Origin: JANQPC01 sp039208375
GTDB lineage: Bacteria > Pseudomonadota > Alphaproteobacteria > Rhodobacterales > Rhodobacteraceae
Assembly: GCA_039208375.1 (NCBI GenBank)
Contig: JBCCRC010000009.1
Location: 5,517 to 69,516, forward strand
DNA: 64,000 bases
Direction of reading: 5' to 3'
The notes beneath the pieces were generated by a model. That model worked only from the letters and a program-made list of their open reading frames with translations. It ran no database searches and had not been told where the DNA came from. Each line of letters opens with the position of its first letter. The stretch's first letter is position 1. Position numbers and translations under genes: made by a program. Of the stretch, positions 34,399 through 43,864 are shown in pieces.

Positions 34399-36476
34399 GC
34401 AGGAACAAGGCCAACAAGCGCTGGCCGCGCCTCGACCCCGATCTCTTCGAACGACAGCACCGGGTTGGCGATACCCTTGGCGGAGAGGACAGTGCGCAGG
34501 AACCGGCGACGGCGCATCGAAGTGATGAGGGCCGGGTAATCGCCAGCTTCGCCCGCCTGGCTGAGCTTTTCGGCCACTGCCGCGGCCAGCCGGTTAAACA
34601 CGTCCGGCGGAAGCGCCACGTCGCGCGGGCCTGCGCCTGCGTCCACCTCGTGTTCGGCGAAGCGCGCCTCCCATTCCGGGGCCAACTGCACAAGCGGAAG
34701 GGTGCCGTCAGCGCGGCGAAGCCCGGCGATCAGCTGAAAGCCCAACCTTTGGCGCACGTGTTCGGCGGCCATTTCCGGCCCCGCGCCACTGCCCCGGGCC
34801 TCGGCAGTCGCCTCAAGAATAAGGGGCAGATTCCGGATCGATACACGCTCTTCCAGAAGCAGACGCAGCACCTGCAGCAACAGCTCGATCGGCACTTTCT
34901 CGGGCACAAGTTCGTCAATCAGGCGCCGATTGGCCTCCGCCCGCGCTGGATCGGAAAGCTGCGTCATCTCATCAAGCAGCCGTCTGAGGGATTTGAGGCC
35001 CATCAGCCGCGGGAAATTGCGTTTGATCACCTCAAGAAGGTGCGTTGCGAGCACCTCGGTGGGGCTGACAACCGTGAGCCCCGCAAGCGCAGCGGCATCA
35101 GCTTCGTCGGGCGCAATCCAGCGCGCAGGCGCCCCGTAAACAGGCTCCGAGACAGTCTCGCCAGGTGGCGCCGCAGCCTCATCACCACCGGTCAATACAA
35201 GGGATTTCTGCGGCCATAGCCTGTCGCGCGCCTGTTCAACACCTTGAATGCGCACCACATATGTGCCGGGCGGAAGCGACGCATCATCGGTAAGCCGGAT
35301 CTCGGGCAGGATCACACCGAACTCGCTGGCCACATGGCTGCGCATGCTGCCGATACGCGCATCGATCCCGGTGGCCGGGTCAAGTACCATGGGCACGAGG
35401 TCCGGGGCGAACTGGATGTGAATATCATCAAGGTCCAGCGTGTCGGCGATCGGCGGCGGGCCGGCAGGCACGGCGGCATCCTCGGCCCCAACCGCCGCTG
35501 GATCAGGCGCGGCATCGCGGTTTTGCGCACGCCAATAGGCCGCCCCGCCCAAGCCCGCTGCTCCAGCAATAAACGGCAAAAACGGCAACCCCGGCACCAG
35601 CGCCAGAAGCGCCATGAGAAATCCCACCGTAGCCAGGGCTTCGGGATATCCGCCAAGCTGAGCGAAAACGGCCAGATCCGTCGAGCCCGTGGCGCCGCCC
35701 CGCGCCAAAAGCAGCGCCGAAGCGATTGACACAATCACCGCAGGGATCTGGCTGACCAATCCGTCGCCAACGGTGAGGATCGAATAGGTCTCCAGCGCCT
35801 CACCGAAGGCCATATCGTGCGCGGCAATCCCGATGATCAGCCCCATCACGAAGTTGAGAAGGGTGATCAAAAGCCCCGCGATGGCGTCACCTTTTACGAA
35901 TTTCGATGCGCCGTCGAGCGATCCGAAAAACGTGGTTTCTTCCTGTTCCCGGGAGCGGCGTTCCCGTGCCTCGGCATGGTCGATCGCCCCGGCGGACATG
36001 TCGCTGTCGATCGCAAGCTGCTTGCCGGGCATCGCATCAAGCGCGAAGCGCGCGCCCACTTCGGCCATCCGAGCCGCGCCCTTGGTGATGACGATGAAAT
36101 TCACAATCAGCAGTACGCCGAACACGACTAGCCCCAAAAACAGGCTGCCCCCCATCACGAACATCGCAAAGCCCTCGATCACATCTCCGGCAGCATTCGT
36201 CCCGGTGTGCCCCTCTCCGATAATCAGCTTGGTAGAGGCCACGTTCAATGACAGGCGGAGCACAAGAGAAGCGAGCAGAACCGTAGGAAAGGCCGAGAAA
36301 TCGAGCGGCCGTTCGATGAAAAGGGTCACCGTAAAGATCAGGATGGCCAGTGCAAAAGACACGGCAAGACCGATGTCGAGCATCCAGGAGGGCATCGGCA
36401 GGATCATCATCACGATCACGGCCAAAAGCGCGACCGCCAGCAGGATCGTGGGGCGGAAAAGAACGGCGGCGCTCAC
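34395..36476 (-). CDS. flhA: flagellar export gate protein FlhA
   Basis: The 693-residue protein forms the nonameric export gate ring. The N-terminal half has about eight membrane segments and the conserved cytoplasmic loop region (AGAIDHAEARERRSREQEE, then FFGSLDGASKFVKGDAIAG). The C-terminal half is the soluble substrate-binding domain (GLTVVSPTEVLATHLLEVI). Length matches family members. It is coupled by 4-nt overlaps to the transglycosylase gene upstream and fliR downstream. Confidence 0.96.
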   Translation of the reverse strand: MSAAVLFRPTILLAVALLAVIVMMILPMPSWMLDIGLAVSFALAILIFTVTLFIERPLDFSAFPTVLLASLVLRLSLNVASTKLIIGEGHTGTNAAGDVIEGFAMFVMGGSLFLGLVVFGVLLIVNFIVITKGAARMAEVGARFALDAMPGKQLAIDSDMSAGAIDHAEARERRSREQEETTFFGSLDGASKFVKGDAIAGLLITLLNFVMGLIIGIAAHDMAFGEALETYSILTVGDGLVSQIPAVIVSIASALLLARGGATGSTDLAVFAQLGGYPEALATVGFLMALLALVPGLPFLPFIAGAAGLGGAAYWRAQNRDAAPDPAAVGAEDAAVPAGPPPIADTLDLDDIHIQFAPDLVPMVLDPATGIDARIGSMRSHVASEFGVILPEIRLTDDASLPPGTYVVRIQGVEQARDRLWPQKSLVLTGGDEAAAPPGETVSEPVYGAPARWIAPDEADAAALAGLTVVSPTEVLATHLLEVIKRNFPRLMGLKSLRRLLDEMTQLSDPARAEANRRLIDELVPEKVPIELLLQVLRLLLEERVSIRNLPLILEATAEARGSGAGPEMAAEHVRQRLGFQLIAGLRRADGTLPLVQLAPEWEARFAEHEVDAGAGPRDVALPPDVFNRLAAAVAEKLSQAGEAGDYPALITSMRRRRFLRTVLSAKGIANPVLSFEEIGVEARPALVGLVPA

Positions 36477-37213
36477 GGCAAACGCTTCGGTGCGGCCACC
36501 AATGCCTGTGACGCCCGCGCCAGAAACGCATCAAGCGGCGCGACATCCGGCACGAGCGATCCCGAAGACAGGCTGCCACGCCCGGACTGAAGCAGCACAT
36601 AGCCACGGGCCGGCGGGGTAGCCTCGCGCGCTAACGCGAGGGCAGATGCAATAGGCGCCGGCTGCTCAGCCAAACGGGCCCGCCAGCGATCAAAACGGGC
36701 CCGGTACACCCTTGCGTAGTGAGGCGTCCGGGAATGATAGGCGCCCGCAGCGCGGCTCCAATCCCCAAACTCGGCATAAAGGCTGGCCAGGAACCGCGCG
36801 GCGTAGGCGGCATTCGCGGCCGGATCGATCATCTCTTCGAGCGAGCGGAAGGCACGGCCGTGCCAACGGTAGTTGACCTGGAAGCAGCCAACATCGAACG
36901 AATGCCGTTGCGCCGCCCGTTCGCCGCGAATGAACGCCAGCGCCTCGTCCCGCGTCGTAAACCACTGGCTGGTACCGGAGGCATTGATCGCCCAAGGCGC
37001 GGCGCGTGGACCATCGCGGGTAACGCGACCCGTTTCTGTCAACGCAATCGCGCGCATGACGTTTTTGGGGACACCCCATCTTTCGGCCGCGGGGCGAAGT
37101 GCTGCCTCGCAAACATCGAGCGCCCGAGCCGGAGTCGCGGCGGCAAGCGAAAAGGCCGCCCCGAGTGCAAGCACCCATAGTGCGGCTACGAAAAGCCAAA
37201 CCTGCTGAGCCAT
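36473..37213 (-). CDS. lytic transglycosylase (SLT domain) of the flagellar operon
   Basis: The 246-residue protein has a signal peptide (residues 1-31). A transglycosylase SLT fold follows with the probable catalytic Glu60 in AIALTETGR and the SFDVGCFQVNYRWHG segment that stands for the GLMQIN motif. It would cut peptidoglycan so that the rod can cross the wall. The ATG at 37213 has a GGGAG site, better than the one four codons upstream. Its place between a mot-operon gene and flhA, and the lack of a muramidase domain in the rod-binding protein, fit that role. Confidence 0.82.
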   Translation of the reverse strand: MAQQVWLFVAALWVLALGAAFSLAAATPARALDVCEAALRPAAERWGVPKNVMRAIALTETGRVTRDGPRAAPWAINASGTSQWFTTRDEALAFIRGERAAQRHSFDVGCFQVNYRWHGRAFRSLEEMIDPAANAAYAARFLASLYAEFGDWSRAAGAYHSRTPHYARVYRARFDRWRARLAEQPAPIASALALAREATPPARGYVLLQSGRGSLSSGSLVPDVAPLDAFLARASQALVAAPKRLP

Positions 37214-37296
37214 TCGAGCTCCCAATCACCAGCGATTGCGTCACAGATGCGCACAAGTGTTTTCGCCGCGAAGCCTTTCGAAAGCGTTGCTGCGGC

Positions 37297-39582
37297 CTAG
37301 GGCGCGGGAGGGGGCGGCACGGCCTCAAGAAGGGCGGCCAATCGGGCGCGCGCCTCTGTACTCTCGCCCAGAAGATCACGGAGGGAGGAAAGCTGCAGCG
37401 GATCATGCTCTGGAACACCGTCCGTAACCAGCGCGCCCGCGGCCCCGATTGCGTCAGGGGCCCGTGCCGCCAGCGCTTCCCAAGCCCGGGCGCGAAGAGC
37501 AGCGCGCACGGCCAGATCCCGATCTTCTGCCGTCGCAGCAAGCTCAAGCGCGCGCTCTGCCTCACCCAGGCGAAGCCGCGCCACGGCAGCAATGCGGCTG
37601 GCGTTTTCATCATCCAGCTGCTCGGCTGTGCGCGCCGCCTCCCCAGGCCGGCCCGCGGCAAGATCGAGCCGTGCCGCAAGGCGCACCGCGGCGTCGTCGC
37701 CCATGGCCAGAAGCGGCGCTGCAAGCCCTTCGGCCTGCGCGGCAAAACCAAGTGCGATCAACCGGTCGACATAGACGGTGCGTGCCGTGAGCCCTGCCTC
37801 CGTCAAGCTACGGTCGATCCCGGCGGCGAAGGCATATCGCAGAAACACCGCATCCGGCGCATCCTCGGCGATTGCGAGAAGCGCCTCGCCTTCGAGCAGG
37901 GTGGCGGCCTCGGCGGACAAAACGCCTTGGTCCAGCGCTACGGTCAGCGCCTGTGTCGCACCGTCAAAATCCTCCCGCGTGAGCCGGGCGCGGATTTCAG
38001 CGGCCTTCAGCCGCGGCGCCTCCGCTGTCCCCACACGCTCAAACGCAAGGATCGCTGCACTTTCAAGGGCCGCGATGTCCACCGGGCGGCCCGCCGCTAG
38101 ATCTGCCTCGATGAGCTTCAAAAGGGCATCGCCTGCCTCCGGCAGATCGCCGGTGCCAACTGCTACCAGCGCATCGCGGTTTTCCGGCAAAAGCCCGCGT
38201 TCGCCCAGCCGTGCCTCAAACAGGGTGCGGGCGGCTGAGGCGTTAGGGCTTGGCGGCGGCAGGCGGCGATGCAGCACAAGAGCGCTTTCGCTTTCGCCCA
38301 GCGCCAGAAGCCGCAGGCCAAGCTCCGGCCCGATCACGGTCCGCAAATGCGACGGAAGCGCGGCATGCGCCAGGAGCAGGGCATTCACATCGGCCACGCC
38401 GGGCGGCGGCAGCGGGTCTGCCGCCAGCAGCGCCCAGAGGGCGCCGGGCCCCGGGCAGCCGATCTCGGGCGCAAGAGTTTCGGGAGCCTCACCGAAATGC
38501 CCGTCAACGATGCGGGCAATGGCGGCTGTGATCCCTGCCTCATCGCCGGTTGCGCCGAAAGCTTCGAGGACGCCCCGCGCCTCAGCCCCGAACGACAAAT
38601 AGGTATAGAGGCGCGCGAGCCGCAGAACCGCTGCCTCGTCGGGGCCGTCGCGGGCGCCGATCACCTCTGCGCGCGCCGCGCCCAGCGCTGCGGTCGGATC
38701 CTCCGCATTGCCCCAGCTTGGCACGTCATAGGCCGTGCCCGCATGGCATTGATCCCGCGCCGGATCGATCAACGCAAAGGCATCCGGGCCAATGCTCTGC
38801 CCCGCACGGTCAAACCCCGTCTCGATCCGTATGTTGGGGCGGCCCGACGGCGGATCAGGCACGTTGGTTTCACTGCCCGCAAGCTCCGGGGTGCGCGCGG
38901 CGTCAACAAGCCCCTCGGCCGCGGCGCGCGCCACAGCTTCGGCCAGAGCGCGTTGTAGGCCCCGGTCGCTCGCAGCAACGCTTAACGGTAGGCTCAGCCC
39001 CCGAGCCGCGGCGCTTGAACCCAGGTCTGGCAGGCCGTCGTGGCCCGCCACGCGTTGCACGGCGCTCAACTCTGCGAGCGTAATCGTTCGGTCGGCGGGC
39101 AAGACAGGCGCCCAAGCCGGCACGGGCGCTGGGGGCTCCGGCTGACGGGGCGCAACGCCCATTACCGCCACACGGCCCCCGAGCGGAGGCAACCGTGCTT
39201 CGTGCCGCGCAGTGCGGCCAGGCGCCCCATCCCGGATGTCGATCACAAGAATGCGGGTACCGAGCATGCCGGTTTCCGCCGTACAAAGGCAGCCTAGCGA
39301 AATCAGCAAATCGCCGGATGACGGATCAACCATAAGATCGGCGATCCGGTCCCTCGGGATCAGGCGGAACACGCCCCCGAAATCAAACGAAACGTCGCTG
39401 CGGCCCGGTCGCAACGCATAGCCCCCTTCAAAGCGCCCAAGCACCCAATCGAGCGGGCGGGGGAAAGTAACCACCAAGCGCGCAAACCCGTCATGCGCGC
39501 CGGAGCGCACGGTGGCCGTTTGCGCCTGAACCGAGAGCGGCACGAGCGCCGCAACGACGCATGCCAAAAACCAGCGCATCAC
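37297..39582 (-). CDS. large periplasmic helical-repeat protein of the mot operon, unknown function
   Basis: I do not recognise a named family. The 761-residue protein has a signal peptide (residues 1-21, ending VQAQ). A short beta-rich N-terminal domain (about 25-140) follows, then about 550 residues of Ala/Leu/Glu-rich helices that look like TPR or similar repeats, and a Pro-rich end. It overlaps motA by 4 nt and lies upstream of the transglycosylase gene, so it is made together with the stator. A periplasmic scaffold for the stator or rings is a reasonable guess, comparable in position to MotC of rhizobia, but sequence similarity to MotC was not seen. Confidence 0.6.
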   Translation of the reverse strand: MMRWFLACVVAALVPLSVQAQTATVRSGAHDGFARLVVTFPRPLDWVLGRFEGGYALRPGRSDVSFDFGGVFRLIPRDRIADLMVDPSSGDLLISLGCLCTAETGMLGTRILVIDIRDGAPGRTARHEARLPPLGGRVAVMGVAPRQPEPPAPVPAWAPVLPADRTITLAELSAVQRVAGHDGLPDLGSSAAARGLSLPLSVAASDRGLQRALAEAVARAAAEGLVDAARTPELAGSETNVPDPPSGRPNIRIETGFDRAGQSIGPDAFALIDPARDQCHAGTAYDVPSWGNAEDPTAALGAARAEVIGARDGPDEAAVLRLARLYTYLSFGAEARGVLEAFGATGDEAGITAAIARIVDGHFGEAPETLAPEIGCPGPGALWALLAADPLPPPGVADVNALLLAHAALPSHLRTVIGPELGLRLLALGESESALVLHRRLPPPSPNASAARTLFEARLGERGLLPENRDALVAVGTGDLPEAGDALLKLIEADLAAGRPVDIAALESAAILAFERVGTAEAPRLKAAEIRARLTREDFDGATQALTVALDQGVLSAEAATLLEGEALLAIAEDAPDAVFLRYAFAAGIDRSLTEAGLTARTVYVDRLIALGFAAQAEGLAAPLLAMGDDAAVRLAARLDLAAGRPGEAARTAEQLDDENASRIAAVARLRLGEAERALELAATAEDRDLAVRAALRARAWEALAARAPDAIGAAGALVTDGVPEHDPLQLSSLRDLLGESTEARARLAALLEAVPPPPAP

Positions 39583-40448
39583 GCCGCCTCGCGCTTGGTA
39601 TCCTGGAGGGCCGCCTCAAGCTCGGAAAAACTTGGGCGCACGCTATGGGGCGCGTTCTGGCGGCCGACTTCAATGCAGATATTTGCGGGATGATTATGCA
39701 GGTTTGCCACGAGAACCTCGCGGATCAGGTTGTAGAAATGGGCATCATCCGCCGCGACCGTTTTCAGCCGGGTCGCGAACGGGCCGACAAATGCATAGGC
39801 AAGAAATACACCCAGGAACGTGCCCACAAGCGCGCCACCGATGAGCTTTCCGAGAATTTCAGGTGGTTGGTCGATCGAGGCCATCGTTTTGATCACCCCC
39901 AGAACCGCAGCCACGATTCCCAGTGCGGGAAGCGCATCGGCCACCGTTTGTAGGGCGTGGCTCGAATGCATTGCATGGTGTTCGCGGGCCTCCAATCGCT
40001 TTCCCAGAACCTCTTCCACCTGGTGAGGATCGTCATAATTCATCGAGGCGGAGCGCAGGGTATCGCAGATGATCTCGACCGCCTCGTGATCGGCCAGGAT
40101 TCGCGGGTAACGACCGAAGATCGCGGATGTTTCCGGTGCTTCGATATGCTCCTCAAGCGATACCGGGTTCGCACGCGCGATGCGGATTAGTTCGAAGAGT
40201 AAACACAACAGGTCGCGGTAGTCATCGGGCTTCCAGTGCGGGCCTTTGAACACCTTGCCCAACTCTTTCAGCGTGTGCTTGATCGAAGGCCCATCATTGG
40301 CGATCAGGAACGTGCCGATCGCGGCGCCACAGATCATCATCATTTCAAAGGGAAGGGCCTTGACGATGATGCCAAACTTGCCGCCAGCCAGCGCATAGCC
40401 GCCGAAGACCATTGCGAAAATGAAAACGATGCCGATGATGCCGATCAT
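39579..40448 (-). CDS. motA: flagellar motor stator protein MotA
   Basis: The 289-residue stator protein conducts protons together with MotB. It starts MIGIIGIVFIFAMVFGGYAL and has ADALPALGIVAAVLGVIKTM for the third membrane helix and IGGALVGTFLGVFLAYAFVGP for the fourth. A cytoplasmic loop of about 100 charged residues lies between the helix pairs. motB is 10 kb away in a different unit. It is in the fliL operon between the MotE-like gene and the large periplasmic protein. Confidence 0.95.
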   Translation of the reverse strand: MIGIIGIVFIFAMVFGGYALAGGKFGIIVKALPFEMMMICGAAIGTFLIANDGPSIKHTLKELGKVFKGPHWKPDDYRDLLCLLFELIRIARANPVSLEEHIEAPETSAIFGRYPRILADHEAVEIICDTLRSASMNYDDPHQVEEVLGKRLEAREHHAMHSSHALQTVADALPALGIVAAVLGVIKTMASIDQPPEILGKLIGGALVGTFLGVFLAYAFVGPFATRLKTVAADDAHFYNLIREVLVANLHNHPANICIEVGRQNAPHSVRPSFSELEAALQDTKREAA

Positions 40449-40498
40449 GCCGGGCGCCTTACCGTTTTGTTGCGAGACTGGGTTCGAGGAAGGGGCGG

Positions 40499-41080
40499 CT
40501 ACTGTGTCGGCGCGCGGGCGTTCCGCCCCGCCAGGATCACGCTGATCGTGTAGGCGGTTTCCGGGGGCAGACCAGCGAAGATTGCGGCCGCCGCATCGGC
40601 CCGCATGCGGGAAAGAAAGCCGGCCGCGAAATCGGGCGTCATTGCCTGGAAAAGCTCTGCCGCTTCCTTGGGTTTCATGTTTTCGTAGACGCTGGTGAGC
40701 TGCGCCAGATCGTCCTCCGCCGCCGTTTCCGAGCGCGCCATAGTTGCACTCAGCTGCGCCTCGGCGGCCTCCAACGCTGCGAGCCGGGCCTCAATGGCCT
40801 GTTCGGCAAGATCGAGCGCGGCAAGCCTGTCAGACAGAGCATTTTCCCGATCCTGAACCGATGTTTCCCGCGCGCGCACCGCGGCCAGCGCGGCATCAAG
40901 CCCTTCATCGGTGGCGCAATCGCAGGCGGCGGTAATCACCCCAGCCTCAGCTGTGCGCGCAGCAACTTCCCGCGCAAGGGCGGCGCCGTGGCCATCCCAC
41001 GCCCGCAAAAGCCCAGAGCCCACAAAGCCTGCCGCAATGATCAATAATAGCCCGCGGCCCAAAATGCTTGATCGGGTCAT
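40499..41080 (-). CDS. MotE-like motor protein (MgtE N-terminal domain)
   Basis: The 193-residue protein has an N-terminal membrane helix (residues 8-25) and a coiled coil (about 70-125). The MgtE-N-like end reads LTSVYENMKPKEAAELFQAM followed by FAAGFLSRMRADAAAAIFAGL. This is the pattern of MotE, which in Sinorhizobium acts as a periplasmic chaperone for MotC. No motC-like gene is recognised here, although the large periplasmic protein encoded at 37297-39582 could be its client (inference). Confidence 0.75.
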   Translation of the reverse strand: MTRSSILGRGLLLIIAAGFVGSGLLRAWDGHGAALAREVAARTAEAGVITAACDCATDEGLDAALAAVRARETSVQDRENALSDRLAALDLAEQAIEARLAALEAAEAQLSATMARSETAAEDDLAQLTSVYENMKPKEAAELFQAMTPDFAAGFLSRMRADAAAAIFAGLPPETAYTISVILAGRNARAPTQ

Positions 41081-41595
41081 CCCTTGGCCCCTGTGCGCAT
41101 CCGATTGCTCAGAAAGAGCGCATCTTCGACCGGCGCGTTTTCAGCAGGCGCAGCACCATTCGGTGCAGCGGGCGATACTGCGGCTTCATCGGTGGCCTTG
41201 GGCTGGGTGCGGTCGGGAAAGATCTCATCCGGTGGCCTCGCCGCAGCCACATCAGCTGGTTCGGGCGCAACAGGTTCGGCGGGTGCGGGCGCCTCGGCAC
41301 GCGGCGCCACGTCGGGCAAGTCATGAAGCGACGCCACCAGAAGCTCCAGCCGGCGCGCGGCGGCTTCGGCACGCCCGGTAAGCTCCCCCAATGAGTTGGC
41401 CGAATCCGATGCCGCGGTTTGCGCAGATTTGAGGGTGCGAGTCATATCGTCCACCTGCACCGATAGCACCGCGATCGCACCACCCACGCCTTTTTCGAGA
41501 TCCGTAAACCGGCTCAGTCGGCGCGAGAGCACGATGCAATACGCCCCTGCCCCAAGCGCCGCGATCAAAAGCAAAACATCAGCAACAAACGCCAC
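41077..41595 (-). CDS. small membrane-anchored protein of the fliL-motA operon (DUF6468-like)
   Basis: The 172-residue product has one N-terminal hydrophobic helix (residues 4-23), then a basic turn and a helical region (about 35-95). A Pro/Ala/Glu-rich disordered tail ends in FLSNRMRTGAKG. The helix-RRL arrangement resembles the DUF6468 proteins found beside fliL and motE in alphaproteobacteria, but I assign this from context and pattern only. It overlaps the MotE-like gene by 4 nt. Confidence 0.6.
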   Translation of the reverse strand: MAFVADVLLLIAALGAGAYCIVLSRRLSRFTDLEKGVGGAIAVLSVQVDDMTRTLKSAQTAASDSANSLGELTGRAEAAARRLELLVASLHDLPDVAPRAEAPAPAEPVAPEPADVAAARPPDEIFPDRTQPKATDEAAVSPAAPNGAAPAENAPVEDALFLSNRMRTGAKG

Positions 41596-41604
41596 GGCCG
41601 CCTC

Positions 41605-42084
41605 CTAATTCAGCACGAATTCCATCACGAGCAGGTCGCGCACATTGTCCTCGCCCACCACCAGCCGCACCCGTCGCAGCATCTGGGCACGCAGCTTGAT
41701 CAGCGCAGACGGTTCTTCGAGATCGCGCGCTTCAACTGCGCGCAGATACCCGTTCAGTACATCCGTGATCCGCGGCATCAGCGCCGTGACATCGCGCACC
41801 TTGCCGTTGGGCACCTCAAGCTGGGCGTTGAATCGCAAGTGGCGCCCGGCCGTGCCCGTGCCGACCGACACCACGATGGGCTCAATCGGCACAAACGCGA
41901 TGCCGGCATCCGCTGGCTCAGCCGCCTTTTCTCCAGCCCCATCTGCCCCGCCGCCCAGCAGCCCAGAAGCGGCTGCAAAGTAACCGCCTGCGCCAGCCGG
42001 AACCGCAAGGACCAGCCCGATTAAAAGCGCCTTTCCCAACCGTTTTGGCGGCGGGCCTTCTTCTTCCGTTGCAGCGTCTGCCAT
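41605..42084 (-). CDS. fliL: flagellar basal body protein FliL
   Basis: The 159-residue stator-associated protein has a short acidic cytoplasmic tail, one membrane helix (about residues 17-40) and a periplasmic FliL domain. The domain has GIAFVPIEPIVVSVGTG, LRFNAQLEVPNG and a C-terminal VVGEDNVRDLLVMEFVLN segment. I chose the ATG at 42084: it has GGGGAC before it and puts the promoter element exactly 43 nt upstream, as at fliK and fliI. The ATG at 42126 lies next to that element and has no ribosome site. It heads a ten-gene operon ending with the gene at 32164. Confidence 0.9.
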   Translation of the reverse strand: MADAATEEEGPPPKRLGKALLIGLVLAVPAGAGGYFAAASGLLGGGADGAGEKAAEPADAGIAFVPIEPIVVSVGTGTAGRHLRFNAQLEVPNGKVRDVTALMPRITDVLNGYLRAVEARDLEEPSALIKLRAQMLRRVRLVVGEDNVRDLLVMEFVLN

Positions 42085-42110
42085 CACGTCCCCATTGCCC
42101 CCGCGCTTGC

Positions 42111-42141
42111 TCTTACCCCGTTGCATCTAACCGATTGTTAA
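42111..42141 (-). promoter_or_regulatory. CtrA-like flagellar promoter of the fliL operon
   Basis: Minus strand: TTAA-N7-TTAG (42141-42127), 10 nt, GTAAGA (42116-42111). The proximal edge is 43 nt from the fliL start. The fliF start is 62 nt away on the other side, so one bound regulator could serve both units, although no good -10 is seen toward fliF. Confidence 0.6.
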
Positions 42142-42202
42142 GAGCGCTCTGCGAGAAGCGCCGCAGCACAAGGGCAGAAGCCCGTAAGTGGCGGAGTAAG
42201 GC

Positions 42203-43864
42203 GTGCAGCAGTTCATGGCCGGGTTTATGGCGCTTTCGCCAATGCGGCGGATCGTGGTTCTGGGAGCCACTGTTGGCGTATTTTCAGCCGTTCTGGGCTT
42301 GGCCCGCATGGCCTCGGCGCCGCAGATGGCATTGCTTTACGCTGGGCTCGAACCGGCGGCGGCGGGCGAGGTTGTGGCCGCCCTTGAACAAGCCGGAACA
42401 CCCTACGAGGTGCGGGGTACGTCGATATTCGTTGATGCCGCACAGCGTGATGCTACGCGGCTGGAACTTGCCGCGCAGGGCCAGCCTGCCATGGGCGCAC
42501 AAGGCTACGAACTTCTAGAAGCAATGTCGGGGTTCGGAACGACTGCGCAGATGTTCGATGCAACGTACTGGCGGGCAAAAGAGGGCGAGCTTGCGCGCAC
42601 GATCGTCGCCAGCCCCGCCTACCAAAGTGCCCGCGTTCACATCTCAAACCAGGCGCAGAACCGCTTCTCCATGGGCGGCGCGCCCAAGGCATCTGTCACC
42701 GTCGCCCCGGCCGCTGGGCGGATCAGCTCGGCGCAGGCCCGCGCGTTGAAGCACCTTGTCGCCTCGGCGGTGGCGAATCTCGATCCCGAGCGGGTTTCGG
42801 TGATTGACGCACGAACGGGCCTCGTTGACGGGGGTGCGGGCGATGCGATGGGGAACGGCTTGGCGATGGACGAACGGGCTGCGGCCCTGAAGCAGAATGT
42901 CGAACGCCTGTTGGCCGCGCGCGTGGGCCCGGGCAACGCCGTTGTCGAAATCATGATCGACCCGGTGACCGAGCGGGAGCAAATCCGCGAGACACTCTTT
43001 GATCCTGACAGCCGGGTGGCCATCAGCACCGATACACAGGAAATCACCACTTCGGCCCAGGATCAGGGCAGCAACGCCGTAACTGTGGCGAGCAACCTTC
43101 CCGATGGTGAAGCCTCTGGTGCCGGGAATAGCTCAACATCTCAAAACTCCGAAACCCGCGAGCGGGTGAATTTCGAGGTGGCTGAAACGCAGCGCGAAAT
43201 CTTGCGCACACCCGGGGCGATCCGGCGAATGTCTGTTGCCGTTCTGGTGGATGGTGTCAGAGGCTCCAATGCCGACGGGGATGCGACTTGGGAGCCGCGG
43301 CCGGCGGCAGAGCTCGCGTCTTTACGCGCGCTCGTGGAATCAGCCGTGGGCTTCGATGCCGAGCGCGGGGATACGGTCACCCTTGAATCGCTTGAATTTC
43401 TGCCGGTGGCCGAGGCAGGCAGCACGGCGCCCGCGGCGCCGCTCTTTTCGGCAGGGCCTATCAACGTGATGCAGCTTGCGCTTGCCGGGCTCACCGCGCT
43501 TGTTACCCTTGCCATTGCCGCGCTTGTTGTGCGCCCCGCAATCGCGGCAATTGCCCAGGGCCGGCCGGCGCCCTCAGCACCCATGGGCCTACCGGCACCA
43601 GAGGATGGCAAGGCAGCCGCGCCTGCTCTCGCGCCTGCGGGCGCAGACGACATCGATAGCGGCCTGCCGGCCCTTGAGGGCGATTTGCCGCCGCTAGCGA
43701 TCGCACCCGCGCCCATGGGGCTTGCCGATCTTGGCGGCGGCGAGCTGGTCGGCATTGGGGGTGGCGATGGCGCGGCTGATCGCCTGCGTGCGCTTGTCGG
43801 CGAGCGCCGAGAGGAAAGCGCAGCCGTTCTTCAAAGCTGGGTCGAAGATCGGGGAGCGGCCTGA
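42203..43864 (+). CDS. fliF: flagellar MS-ring protein FliF
   Basis: The 553-residue protein forms the MS ring. The N-terminal membrane helix spans about residues 14-33, the ring-building domain has LYAGLEPAAAGEVVAALEQA, and the second helix is near residues 415-440. The C-terminal tail ends RREESAAVLQSWVED, the FliG-binding segment. The start is GTG with a GGAG site. It overlaps fliH by one base. fliG itself is not in the window. Confidence 0.95.
   Translation: MQQFMAGFMALSPMRRIVVLGATVGVFSAVLGLARMASAPQMALLYAGLEPAAAGEVVAALEQAGTPYEVRGTSIFVDAAQRDATRLELAAQGQPAMGAQGYELLEAMSGFGTTAQMFDATYWRAKEGELARTIVASPAYQSARVHISNQAQNRFSMGGAPKASVTVAPAAGRISSAQARALKHLVASAVANLDPERVSVIDARTGLVDGGAGDAMGNGLAMDERAAALKQNVERLLAARVGPGNAVVEIMIDPVTEREQIRETLFDPDSRVAISTDTQEITTSAQDQGSNAVTVASNLPDGEASGAGNSSTSQNSETRERVNFEVAETQREILRTPGAIRRMSVAVLVDGVRGSNADGDATWEPRPAAELASLRALVESAVGFDAERGDTVTLESLEFLPVAEAGSTAPAAPLFSAGPINVMQLALAGLTALVTLAIAALVVRPAIAAIAQGRPAPSAPMGLPAPEDGKAAAPALAPAGADDIDSGLPALEGDLPPLAIAPAPMGLADLGGGELVGIGGGDGAADRLRALVGERREESAAVLQSWVEDRGAA

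Noticed and set aside
42111..42203. The fliL promoter element as a mirror-image promoter for fliF
   Set aside because: Ten nt beyond the pair in the plus direction the sequence is CGAGAA, without the TA seen in the five accepted sites.
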